Made by a program: the position numbers and the translations under genes. Under the pieces are notes generated by a model. That model was given only the letters and a program-made list of their open reading frames with translations. It ran no database searches and had not been told where the DNA came from. A stretch of DNA of 64,000 nucleotides from Verrucomicrobiota bacterium (GTDB taxonomy: Bacteria > Verrucomicrobiota > Verrucomicrobiia > Opitutales > Opitutaceae), in the NCBI GenBank assembly GCA_016721945.1, contig JADKHC010000003.1, positions 186,001 through 250,000 of the forward strand, in the 5' to 3' direction. How positions within the stretch are numbered: the stretch's first letter is position 1; each line of letters begins with the position of its first letter. Positions 46,044 to 54,180 of this stretch are shown here, piece after piece.

Positions 46044-46805
46044 TCATCCACCCAAATTCTTTTCCAACACGCCCTCCAGACCTGCCCTTGAATGCACGGT
46101 GATCTCCTGCGCTTTCACTGTGATCCATCCCGCATCACGAAACTTCGCGAAAGTGCGGGAGAGCGTCTCGATGGTCGTCCCCATCTCCCCCGCAAGTACG
46201 CCTTTTGGTAACCGCAAACGGATCGATGTCCCGTCAGTCGGGCATTGACGCAGAAACCAGTTTGCCAGCCGCGTTTCCACATCCTTGCACTGAAAGTCCT
46301 CGATCAACCCCACCAGGACTCTCAAATGCCCGCTCATCGAACCGAGCATGCGCAACCCCAGTTCGGGGTGCCTCCCCAGCAGTTTCACGAACCTATTTTT
46401 AGCCACCAAAATCACCAATGAGTCCTCAACCGCCTTCGCATCGGCGATATAACCACCCGGCATAACCAATGCAGCCTCGCCCAGCACCTGACCTGGCCGG
46501 AAGACCCGGATGGTATGCTCACGTCCGGACGGCGACACTCGGTGCAGACTGATCGCGCCCTCCTGGACGATATAAAATCCTGCACCCGATTCCCCGCGCC
46601 GATAGAGATATTCGCCCCGCCCGACACGAACCAGCCGCGAAAAAGAAGCGACCAGCGTGATATCGACCACCGGTAATCCGCTGAAAAGCATGCATGCGCG
46701 CAACAGGCCTGCGATCATGTTGCCAGACAGGTGCTGGTCCACGCCTGCCCGCCCCTTCTGCGACGGCTCTGGGCGGCATGACTGCCTGCCTTTCCGTCTA
46801 TTCAT
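46044..46805 (-). CDS. Crp/Fnr-family regulator, DNR/NnrR type
   Basis: 253 residues from ATG 46805 (a longer frame reaches 46856). A cyclic-nucleotide-binding-like fold (about 35-150: GEYLYRRGESGAGFYIVQEG, FRPGQVLGEAAL), a dimer helix, and a C-terminal winged HTH with recognition helix TTIETLSRTFAKF. The E-T-x-S-R pattern is that of FNR, which contacts TTGA half-sites. The N-terminal four-Cys iron-sulfur pattern of FNR is absent (single Cys at 38), so it is more likely a haem/NO-responsive DNR/NnrR protein. Five perfect TTGA-N6-TCAA boxes in this window are its probable targets. Confidence 0.85.
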   Translation of the reverse strand: MNRRKGRQSCRPEPSQKGRAGVDQHLSGNMIAGLLRACMLFSGLPVVDITLVASFSRLVRVGRGEYLYRRGESGAGFYIVQEGAISLHRVSPSGREHTIRVFRPGQVLGEAALVMPGGYIADAKAVEDSLVILVAKNRFVKLLGRHPELGLRMLGSMSGHLRVLVGLIEDFQCKDVETRLANWFLRQCPTDGTSIRLRLPKGVLAGEMGTTIETLSRTFAKFRDAGWITVKAQEITVHSRAGLEGVLEKNLGG

Positions 46806-46863
46806 AAATTCATCCGGCACGCTCGAACAAGGGCTTTTCATATCTGTTGGCGGCAATTTCCCC

Positions 46864-47232
46864 TCAGGCCGTTTGAAGCAGCCACCTTCTGGTACTTGCT
46901 GTTACACGCTTCCGTCTAGGGCGCGCGTTCCTTGGAGAGTTCGTCGATCCGATCGTCACCCGACCCGATACCAGAACTGTAACTCTTGAAAACGGACAGA
47001 GTCGCGCAAGATTGCATGCGAGATCCCAGACCGAACTACTCTGCAACACCGCTGAGGAGGGAACGTGCAGTTTTATCGTGGATTTTCGCGGACTCGCGCC
47101 CGTGACCACACGATCAATCCGATGTCGAAACCCCGCGCTCCGCGCGCAAAAACGCACAACCTCAGAGAGCTCAGCCGCGACACTTTTACGGTGTGCGTTG
47201 ATCTCAAAACGTACACTTGAAACCGTTCTCAT
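46864..47232 (-). CDS. Small protein of unknown family, paralogue of the one at 47674
   Basis: 122 residues from ATG 47232 (MRTVSSVRFEINAHRKSVAA; six more codons to 47250 are open). The core matches the divergent gene at 47674: VRFEI/VHFEI, LSEVVRFCARS/LSEVVQVCARS, KSTIKLHVPS/ESQITVRVPA and LACNLARLCPFSRVTVLV/VACDLACFCPQSRVSVLI. Conserved Cys stand in CARS, AC and CP. The basic C-terminal tail (SPRNARPRRKRVTAS) is not shared. No family was recognised. Confidence 0.5.
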   Translation of the reverse strand: MRTVSSVRFEINAHRKSVAAELSEVVRFCARSAGFRHRIDRVVTGASPRKSTIKLHVPSSAVLQSSSVWDLACNLARLCPFSRVTVLVSGRVTIGSTNSPRNARPRRKRVTASTRRWLLQTA

Positions 47233-47250
47233 AGAGCGATGCTGCACCAA

Positions 47251-47606
47251 AGAATCGCATGCGGAGTCTTACTGATTTTCATGGATTCCAAGGTATTTGC
47301 TTTTGAGGAACTAAAAAGAATCAGCAACCTGGCGAATAAGTTGCTCGAAAGCAGGCGATCAATCCGTCGAATAGGGTCAATCCTCCGCGCTCGAATCCTT
47401 GATGCACGTCAAAAGCCCCTCCGCGATGGCAATTGCTGCGCCAAAAACTGATTGCCCCACATCGGCGCACCCAGGTTTTGGAGCCATACCAGTCTCTTCT
47501 TAAGCCGCGAATTTCGCGATACAGAGTGGCCAAAATCATTCCCGCGCGAGCGGACTTTTATGGGCGCATACACGATATTTAACCCGTAACAAAACACTGC
47601 ACAACT
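47251..47606. other. Divergent intergenic region with a DNR-type box
   Basis: About 360 bp between two divergent paralogues. It contains TTGATGCACGTCAA (47399-47412), a perfect TTGA-N6-TCAA box. No good -10 lies 22 nt away on either strand, so which gene it controls is unclear. Short open frames here have no recognisable features. Confidence 0.45.
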
Positions 47607-47673
47607 ATGAGACTCATTCTCGTTGCTCATTGACATGGAATGATTATGTGTCTCAGTCTCAGCTCTGCCAAAT

Positions 47674-48068
47674 TATCTAATTTCCTTCATATGCCTCTAC
47701 TTCAAGTTCTTAAACATGCCAAAGAAGGGAAGCCACGAAGGAGGACCACAGACCACATAGTCCACTTTGAAATCTCAGCTTCTCGCAAACGCACGGCAGT
47801 CGCGCTGTCAGAGGTCGTTCAGGTTTGTGCGAGAAGTATCGGGGCAAAATTTCGAACAAAGACCTGCGTTGGGGGAGTAAAACCCAAGGAGTCCCAAATC
47901 ACCGTCCGCGTACCCGCTGAGCTCGTAGCGGACCAGCAGCGTATTTGGTGTGTCGCATGTGATCTCGCCTGCTTTTGCCCGCAATCCCGCGTGAGCGTGC
48001 TTATTCAAAACAAGATGAACCTACCTGAGGACCTGGCTGGCACAGCCCGCATCCTAACCGCCGGGTAG
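47674..48068 (+). CDS. Small protein of unknown family, paralogue of the one at 46864
   Basis: About 131 residues from an internal start near 47674-47692 (a longer frame begins at 47640). The core DHIVHFEISASRKRTAVALS to PQSRVSVLIQNK matches the divergent paralogue and keeps its Cys (VCARS, WCVACDLACFCP). It has no signal peptide. A repeated motif, ATGAGACTCATTCTCG, lies just upstream at 47607. Unknown function; co-location with the DNR-type regulator and the haem genes is the only clue. Confidence 0.5.
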
Positions 48069-48186
48069 CCTGCGTTTCGATGACTATGGCCACACGCCCG
48101 ACGACTACAAGTCGCGGCTGCGCGTTCGCGAAGAGCTTGTCCATTTCAACATCGAGTTAAACCGCTGCACCGAAACACACGCTTGA
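48058..48186 (+). pseudogene. Possible 3' remnant of a lost gene
   Basis: A 42-codon frame with no start reads LRFDDYGHTPDDYKSRLRVR, then a helix-like EELVHFNIELNRCTETHA, and stops 3 bp before the next gene's ATG. The composition looks like real protein, the last 38 residues of a helical domain. Upstream it meets a stop at 48055. No family was recognised. Confidence 0.35.
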
Positions 48187-48189
48187 ACC

Positions 48190-49026
48190 ATGAACGATTT
48201 CCCGCCCAAACAGAGAATGCCCCGCTGCTTCCGAACCGCCAGCGATGGAGCCATCCGCTTGCGACCGGACTGGGATGCGATCTTCGAAAAGCTGACCAGG
48301 ATCGACAGCCGGATCGTCCTGCAAACCAGGCATGCCTTCGCTCGTTTGATCGGACGGGAATTGCCGCCAAGGCTCTTCGCCGCCGCCGTCAACGGTCGCG
48401 ACATGCTGGGCGAGAGTCTCATGTGCGAACCCAGATACTGGTCAACCGCTTCTGCCTACATCGAGCGTTGTGACTGTTGCGATGCGCCGGGCCGCATCGA
48501 AATCCGGGCCGCAGACGGCACCGAGGCTTTGCAAATCCACGTGCCAAGCAGCTTCTCCCTCGATCAATGGTCGGAAATCATTACCGAACTGGCTGCTCCC
48601 TTCAAAGACGAACCAGCACCCAGGTCTCATCCGGGTTTCTTCTTCGCGCTGCCTGACGACGCCATCCGCTGCGGCGAACCGAACCAGTTCCCCACCCTGC
48701 TACGCTCCTGCCACGATGCCGCTGTCTGCCTGGGTTGGCAGCTGTGCCTGCCCTCGGTCGCGCACCGTCGCGAGTTCATCCCGGCGCTGCGCTCCTACAC
48801 GCAAGGGGTGCTAACTGCGGGCGACGGCCAATTTGCCTGTCAACTCATCCTGCCTGCGGCGACCGGACTTGCCCTGCAACGACGCGATGGCGTGCTCGGC
48901 CTCCACGTGATTGGCCCAAGCGACACTGTGCTTTTGAGCATCGCCGCCACGCCAGATCCCGAGTCCGTCGAACGCTGGCACGCATTGCTGCAACAGCATT
49001 TCCCAGAAAGCCCGATCAACCCGTGA
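48190..49026 (+). CDS. HemS/ChuX-like haem-utilisation protein
   Basis: 278 residues, cytoplasmic. The order of blocks fits the HemS/HmuS-ChuX fold: an SRIVLQTRHAFARL region in the place of the VMALTRNE block, a CEPRYWSTASAYIE strand, then RIEIRAADGTEALQIHVPSS and SLDQWSEIITEL. A second half with LQLCLPSVAHRREFIP may be the repeat domain. The Cys cluster CDCC (about 94-97) is unusual. Similarity is moderate. The neighbours (AraC regulator, TonB receptors, CobN-like chelatase) support a haem role. Confidence 0.5.
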   Translation: MNDFPPKQRMPRCFRTASDGAIRLRPDWDAIFEKLTRIDSRIVLQTRHAFARLIGRELPPRLFAAAVNGRDMLGESLMCEPRYWSTASAYIERCDCCDAPGRIEIRAADGTEALQIHVPSSFSLDQWSEIITELAAPFKDEPAPRSHPGFFFALPDDAIRCGEPNQFPTLLRSCHDAAVCLGWQLCLPSVAHRREFIPALRSYTQGVLTAGDGQFACQLILPAATGLALQRRDGVLGLHVIGPSDTVLLSIAATPDPESVERWHALLQQHFPESPINP

Positions 49027-49033
49027 AAAGCTG

Positions 49034-50011
49034 TTGTCAGTGAACTCCTCATCCACAGACAATCCGGTTCGACTCCTTGCTGCACCGCGCCAACAACCAG
49101 CCCTGACGAGCGGCCATGCTGTGGACCGTTGCCCCGAGACCGCGTTGATTCCGCAACCTGCCACTAGCATCCAAAGCCAGTCATTGCGGCCGGATCTCAC
49201 CATGTTCTGGGGTGCCGAGCGTATGATCCCCGTTCTCCAGACCGATACGCTCTTTTTCATTTTCCTGATCGAAGGAACATGGCAGGAAACCCGACGTGAC
49301 GGCACCGGGATGCTCCGACAGGCCGGTTCGATGCTCGTGGGAACAAGCGCCAATCAGACGAATTGCCAACTCCGCTCAGCTGGCGGATTTCATGTCACAT
49401 TGTCGGCCACGCACAGGGTGCTAACCGAACTATTCAGCAAAGCCACGTCGCCAGGATCTTCCGCAATCCTCTCCTTGAGGGATCGACCGCTCGCGCCCGA
49501 AATCGTGCTGCCGCTTAGTCCCGTCTCGCGCTTCAACGCCGAGTCCGTCCGACGCTGCCCGTTCGCCCCGGCCAGCCGCGAACTGGTACTTGCCGCCCGC
49601 GGACTCGACATGCTTGCCGACTTCGTCGCCACGTTGGACGCGGAGATCGCTCCGGCCTCCGAAATCATCCACCTGCCGCACCAAGGCTCCCTCGCCTCGG
49701 TGCGCGAAGCCGCAACAATCCTCAAGAACCACCTCGAAAAATCCCCCTCGATGGCCGAACTGGCGCGCTCCGTCGGCCTGAGCGAATCGACCTTGAAACG
49801 CGGTTTTCACCAGCTCTACAAAACATCACCTTTCGGCTATCTACGGGAACGGCGCATGGCGCGGGCCAAGGAACTACTCGAAAGCGGCAAAGCCAACGTC
49901 CTCGAGGCCGCCGCCCTCGTCGGCTACAGCAATCCGAGCAATTTTGCCGCTGCCTTTCGAAAACAGTTCGGCGTCAACCCCAAGACTTACCAGAAATCCG
50001 TTCGCTGGTGA
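49034..50011 (+). CDS. AraC-family regulator of the iron/haem locus
   Basis: About 325 residues from TTG 49034 or GTG 49040, 7-13 bp after the HemS-like gene. The C-terminal AraC domain has both HTHs: SMAELARSVGLSESTLKRGF and NVLEAAALVGYSNPSNFAAA, followed by FRKQFGVNPKTY. The long N-terminal domain resembles the PchR/siderophore-regulator type. It probably controls the adjacent TonB receptor gene. A 16-bp palindrome lies right at its stop codon. Confidence 0.85.
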   Translation: MSVNSSSTDNPVRLLAAPRQQPALTSGHAVDRCPETALIPQPATSIQSQSLRPDLTMFWGAERMIPVLQTDTLFFIFLIEGTWQETRRDGTGMLRQAGSMLVGTSANQTNCQLRSAGGFHVTLSATHRVLTELFSKATSPGSSAILSLRDRPLAPEIVLPLSPVSRFNAESVRRCPFAPASRELVLAARGLDMLADFVATLDAEIAPASEIIHLPHQGSLASVREAATILKNHLEKSPSMAELARSVGLSESTLKRGFHQLYKTSPFGYLRERRMARAKELLESGKANVLEAAALVGYSNPSNFAAAFRKQFGVNPKTYQKSVRW

Positions 50012-50013
50012 CT

Positions 50014-50029
50014 TGACTGAAATCAGTCA
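50014..50029. promoter_or_regulatory. 16-bp palindrome after the AraC gene
   Basis: TGACTGA-AA-TCAGTCA is a perfect inverted repeat with 7-bp arms, 2 bp after the AraC stop and about 240 bp before the TonB receptor start. It could be a regulator operator. The loop is too short for an efficient terminator and no T-run follows. Confidence 0.4.
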
Positions 50030-50138
50030 CTTTGTGTGGGGCGCGGTCGAACCACGCGGAACGCCACAATGTACGGGCTCAGCACTCGACGACTTCTTTT
50101 ATTTGATTGGTTCGTGTGTAACGAAAATGCGTCTGACA

Positions 50139-50170
50139 TTCAGCCTGCCGATGAGCTGCCGCAGGCTGAA
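50139..50170 (+). promoter_or_regulatory. Strong hairpin upstream of the TonB receptor
   Basis: TTCAGCCTGC (50139-50148) and GCAGGCTGAA (50161-50170) form a perfect 10-bp stem with a 12-nt loop, about 100 bp before the ATG at 50269. No T-run follows, so it may be an attenuator, an mRNA-stability element or a regulator site rather than a simple terminator. Confidence 0.5.
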
Positions 50171-50268
50171 ATTGATCTGCACCGGGTGGAATTCCGAGCA
50201 ACGCATTTGGAATAATGCCCTCAGTCCGGCGACATGCCCACGCATGCCGTCCTCCGGACAGCGTCATC

Positions 50269-52473
50269 ATGAGATTCCAGCGCAACTATCCACTATCACT
50301 AACATCCGCGACATTGCTCTTGTCGCAGGTTCTCGCAACCGGCTTCGCGCAGGAGGCTGCCACGCCCGAAATCATCCGTCTCGACACGGTGATCACGACC
50401 GAAACCCGGCAAAAGGATTCTTCGGCCCGTTTGGATGCCGCTGAAAAATCGCTCCTCGCTGTTCCCGGCGGGGTCAATTTCCTCTCGCAGAGCGGTGCGG
50501 GAGCCGGTCTCACGCTCCAGCAATCGCTGGCCTTCGCGCCCGGAGTGACATCCCAGAGTTTTTTCGGAGGTAACGACCAGCCCAAGATCCACGTGCGCGG
50601 CTCCGGCCTGCAACAGAATCCGGTGCAGCGCGGCCTTCTCTTCCTCGCCGACGGGCTTCCGCTAAATCTTTCCGATGGTTCGATTATCATGTCCTGCGTC
50701 GATCCGCGAGCTGCGTCCCACCTCGCGGTGTATCGTGGGCCAACCGGCAACGTCCGCGGTGCCGCCGCCCTCGGCGGTGCGATCGAGCAGGTTTCTACAG
50801 CCCCGGCCTACTCCCCACCCCTTCTGCTCTCCGGAGAATTCGGCAGCTTTGGCTCTGTCAGCGCCACAGCCGGATCGGCCGCTCATGTCGGTGATTTCGC
50901 TGGAGCTGCAACGCTAGGCTTTTCAGAACGTGACGGCTTCCGCGAAAACAATACTTCGAAACGCGAAACCGTGCGCACGCTCGCACGCTGGCAGCCGTCG
51001 GGAGAGTTTTATTTGGCTCCGTTTCTCGATTATACCAACGCCGCGTTCGACGTACCCGGACCATTGCCGTGGGCCAAGCTAGAGGCCGACCCAACTCAAA
51101 TCCACACCGGACCGGTCATCGTGCCCATCAACGGCACGCCGACAGCCACGCAGGCCGGACCGAATGTTGTCCGCGATCAACCGCACCGTGAAACGGAGCA
51201 GTGGCGCGGTGGCCTCCGTTCCGATTGGAAACCTTCCTCTACCACCAACCTCCAAGCCGGTGTCGCGTATCTGGATTCTCACGACGTCTTTCGCTACCCT
51301 GTCTCCTCCGGCATCCAAACAACCTCCAGCAAAAACATCGCCGTCAATCTCCACGGTTCTCAGAGCCTGACAGCCGCGCCCATCGGATTTGAGTTCAACT
51401 GGCTCGGCCAGCAGGGCGATTTCGAGAAGAAATTTCACCACAATAACCGCGGTTCAAAGGGCGATTTGTTCGGCCGCAACGACCTTGAAGCCGCCGGGAG
51501 CATGCTCAGCCTTGCGGCAACCTACTCGCTGTCGACAAAATGGTCTGTCGCCACAGGCACCTCGTGGCTGCACGAGACACGCGACAATACCGACCGTTTC
51601 ACCGAAGCGACGCGCCCGACCCTCCGCGTCGCAACCCCGCCCGCATCGCTCCCTGCCTCTGTTTTGGCGGTAAACAACAGTTTTGCCCGGCGCTACGACG
51701 AGTTTCTTCCTCAGATCAGCGTAAGTTTCCGGCCCGTGGAGCGGCAGTTGATTTTTGCGTCGGTGAGCCGCAGCGCCGAGGTGCCGACTTTCGACGACCT
51801 TCTCACAACCACGGGCGGCACGCCCAACTCAGGGCCAACCGGTTTTGCGATTAACAACCTCGCAGCCCAGACCGCCACGACGTTCGAGCTCGGCTGGCGC
51901 GGCGCCCTCGCATCGAGGTTCACATGGGACACAGTCCTCTATTGCGCAAATGTCGAAAACGAGTTGCTCGTGCTGCGCGATGCCTCGGGACTCTCTCGCG
52001 GCACGGTCAACGCCGACAAGACCACCCACCTTGGCGGCGAGCTCGGCGGCACAGTGCAACTGCTCGCGAACTGGGACGCCGGGCTCGCTTACACCTATCA
52101 GGATTTTCGTTTCAACAACGACATCGCTTTCCGAAACAACCGGCTCGCCGGCGCGGCCCGCCATCACCTTGAGCTACGATCAAGCTGGTCGCCGTGGAAC
52201 CCCATCACACTCGGAGGCCAGATCCACTGGCGCCTCGACCGTGCGCCCGTGGACAACGCCAACACCCTCTTCCAACCGCGCTACGCCGTCTGCGATTTTT
52301 CCATCCGCTACAAATTTAGTCAGCGAGTGACGCTCTACGCCGAACTGCGAAACGCTTTCGACGCGGTCTACGCGGCCTCCGTCAACACCACCGACGTGGC
52401 GGCCTCCACTCAAGCCGTCTACCTCCCCGGCGACGGTCGATCCCTCCACGCCGGGTTCGTCGTCCAATTTTAA
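50269..52473 (+). CDS. TonB-dependent receptor (haem/siderophore locus, first)
   Basis: 734 residues from ATG 50269 (MRFQRNYPLSLTSATLLL, signal to about 29; a frame to 50215 adds 18 codons). The plug contains IIRLDTVITTETRQKDSS (TonB box region), GNDQPKIHVRGSGLQQNPVQ and VYRGPTGNVRGAAALGGAIE. A full barrel ends in HAGFVVQF with the C-terminal Phe. It is preceded by an AraC regulator, a palindrome and a hairpin, so it is regulated. The substrate is probably an iron-siderophore or haem. A DsrE-type gene follows 6 bp later. Confidence 0.88.
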   Translation: MRFQRNYPLSLTSATLLLSQVLATGFAQEAATPEIIRLDTVITTETRQKDSSARLDAAEKSLLAVPGGVNFLSQSGAGAGLTLQQSLAFAPGVTSQSFFGGNDQPKIHVRGSGLQQNPVQRGLLFLADGLPLNLSDGSIIMSCVDPRAASHLAVYRGPTGNVRGAAALGGAIEQVSTAPAYSPPLLLSGEFGSFGSVSATAGSAAHVGDFAGAATLGFSERDGFRENNTSKRETVRTLARWQPSGEFYLAPFLDYTNAAFDVPGPLPWAKLEADPTQIHTGPVIVPINGTPTATQAGPNVVRDQPHRETEQWRGGLRSDWKPSSTTNLQAGVAYLDSHDVFRYPVSSGIQTTSSKNIAVNLHGSQSLTAAPIGFEFNWLGQQGDFEKKFHHNNRGSKGDLFGRNDLEAAGSMLSLAATYSLSTKWSVATGTSWLHETRDNTDRFTEATRPTLRVATPPASLPASVLAVNNSFARRYDEFLPQISVSFRPVERQLIFASVSRSAEVPTFDDLLTTTGGTPNSGPTGFAINNLAAQTATTFELGWRGALASRFTWDTVLYCANVENELLVLRDASGLSRGTVNADKTTHLGGELGGTVQLLANWDAGLAYTYQDFRFNNDIAFRNNRLAGAARHHLELRSSWSPWNPITLGGQIHWRLDRAPVDNANTLFQPRYAVCDFSIRYKFSQRVTLYAELRNAFDAVYAASVNTTDVAASTQAVYLPGDGRSLHAGFVVQF

Positions 52474-52479
52474 CGCACC

Positions 52480-52965
52480 ATGAAAAAGAAAAAGATCATC
52501 CTCGTCCTCTCCTTCGCCTTCGGCGTCCTCTTTGGACTCATCGAGGCATCCCCGGCCCTCGCCAACGACGAACCATCTCCAAACGCCAAACCCGCAGGAA
52601 CCCCGTCCGGTGCCCTCGTGCTGTTCCTGACCACTGACGACCCGATGTCGGCTGGACACGCCCTGCACTTCGCCGAGCACACCTTTTCCAACGGCCGACC
52701 GGTCACGATCATTCTCGTCGGAAACGCCGGCAAGCTCGCGCTGAAAAACAATAACCTCCCGCCAAGTCCAATCACCGGGGAGGAACTAAACAAGAAACTC
52801 CAGCAACTCGTGGAGAAAAAAGTCACCGTGATCATCACCCCCTACACCCTCGCGGCACTCGGCCAGCCGCTCGAAAACCTCATCCCTGAAATCACTCCGC
52901 CGAAAAACGGCCCCGCCACCCACGCCCACATCTGGGAGCCCGAAACCAAAATCGTCGTCTGGTAA
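52480..52965 (+). CDS. Secreted DsrE-like protein
   Basis: 161 residues. A signal peptide (about 1-29, ending SPALAND) precedes a DsrE-like fold: GALVLFLTTDDPMSAGHALH, NGRPVTIILVGNAGKLALK and VTVIITPYTLAALGQP. The family Cys is absent, so sulfur transfer is unlikely. It lies in an operon between a TonB receptor and a methyltransferase gene. Confidence 0.65.
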   Translation: MKKKKIILVLSFAFGVLFGLIEASPALANDEPSPNAKPAGTPSGALVLFLTTDDPMSAGHALHFAEHTFSNGRPVTIILVGNAGKLALKNNNLPPSPITGEELNKKLQQLVEKKVTVIITPYTLAALGQPLENLIPEITPPKNGPATHAHIWEPETKIVVW

Positions 52966-52973
52966 TTCCCTCC

Positions 52974-53795
52974 ATGTCCACCGCAACCGACTCCCATGCC
53001 TGCATGCCAGGCGAACACCTCGATCCCGCCAAAATGCCCGGCCACTGGCTCCTCGCCCGCATGGGCAAGCGTGTGCTACGCCCGGGCGGCCTTGAGCTTA
53101 CGCGGAAAATGCTCGCCGAGCTCAAAATCGGAACCCGCGACGACGTCGTCGAGTTCGCTCCCGGTCTCGGCCTGACCGCCCGGCTCGCCCTCTCTTCCCA
53201 ACCTTTGAGCTATACCGCCATCGAGCGCGACGAAACCGCCGCCACCCTCGTGCGTTCATACCTCTCAGGCCCACGACAAAAGTGTCAGCAAGGTTCCGCC
53301 GAAAAAACCGGCCTGCAGTCCGCCACGGCCAGCGTCGTCTACGGCGAAGCCATGCTCACGATGCAGGGCAACGAACAAAAAGCCGCCATCGTCGGCGAGG
53401 CCTTTCGCCTGCTCAAGCCCGGCGGCCGCTACGGCATCCACGAACTCGCGCTCACGCCCGACGACCTGCCCGAGGCAGTCAAATCGGATCTGTCGCAGGC
53501 CATTTCCGGAACCATTCGCCATGGTGCGCGCCCCCTGACCATTGCCGAGTGGAAAACCATCCTTCAGTCCGCTGGTTTTTCCATCGAAAACATCGAGATC
53601 GCGCCGATGCATCTCTTGGAGCCACGCCGGATCATAGCGGACGAGGGATTCTTCCGCGCGCTCAAATTCATTTTCAACGTCCTCACGACCCCGGCCGCTC
53701 GAAATCGCGTCCGTTCGATGCGCGTGGTCTTCCGCAAGCACGGCCGGCACTTGGGAGCCGTGATGATCGTCGCCAGCAAACCTTTTTCCTCATGA
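52974..53795 (+). CDS. SAM-dependent methyltransferase
   Basis: 273 residues with motif I VVEFAPGLGLTARL (about 57-70), acidic ribose site AIERDE (about 84), and a conserved LLKPGGRYGIHELAL block (about 147-161). A basic C-terminus (RVVFRKHGRHLG) resembles methyltransferases acting on small organic acids. The substrate is unknown. It overlaps the cupin gene (ATGA). Confidence 0.75.
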   Translation: MSTATDSHACMPGEHLDPAKMPGHWLLARMGKRVLRPGGLELTRKMLAELKIGTRDDVVEFAPGLGLTARLALSSQPLSYTAIERDETAATLVRSYLSGPRQKCQQGSAEKTGLQSATASVVYGEAMLTMQGNEQKAAIVGEAFRLLKPGGRYGIHELALTPDDLPEAVKSDLSQAISGTIRHGARPLTIAEWKTILQSAGFSIENIEIAPMHLLEPRRIIADEGFFRALKFIFNVLTTPAARNRVRSMRVVFRKHGRHLGAVMIVASKPFSS

Positions 53796-54148
53796 GCCAA
53801 TCCTATCTCCATCACGCCGACTTATCATCTGTACTCGCACCGCCCGAAAGCATCGTCAGCCGAACGCTGCACTCCGACGCTCAATCCAAGATCGTCCTCT
53901 TCGCATTCGCCGCCGGGCAGGAGTTATCGGAACACACCGCCGCCGTCCCGGCCATCATGCATTTTCTCTCTGGTGAGGCCGACGTAAAACTCGGGGGCGA
54001 AACCGTCCGCGCCGTAACCAATTCGTGGATACGCATGGAGCCGGATCTCCCTCACGCGATCCACGCCCGTACTCCGGTCACTATGCTCCTGACCATGTTC
54101 AAAGCCTCCGGCGGCGGCAACCCGCCGCGCCCGGCCAGCGAGTCCTGA
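53792..54148 (+). CDS. Small cupin protein
   Basis: 118 residues with one cupin barrel: AGQELSEHTAAVPAIMHFLS (motif 1, with Glu and His) and MEPDLPHAIHA (motif 2 His). It is probably a metal-binding or ligand-binding protein. It is coupled to the upstream methyltransferase and lies 32 bp before the second TonB receptor. Confidence 0.75.
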   Translation: MSQSYLHHADLSSVLAPPESIVSRTLHSDAQSKIVLFAFAAGQELSEHTAAVPAIMHFLSGEADVKLGGETVRAVTNSWIRMEPDLPHAIHARTPVTMLLTMFKASGGGNPPRPASES

Positions 54149-54180
54149 AAAGCCAACCTGCTTCCATCCTTCAACCCAAC

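Noticed and set aside
47226..47241. Third copy of the ATGAGAC-type motif
   Set aside because: It is only the coding start (ATGAGAACG) of the minus-strand small protein and matches poorly.
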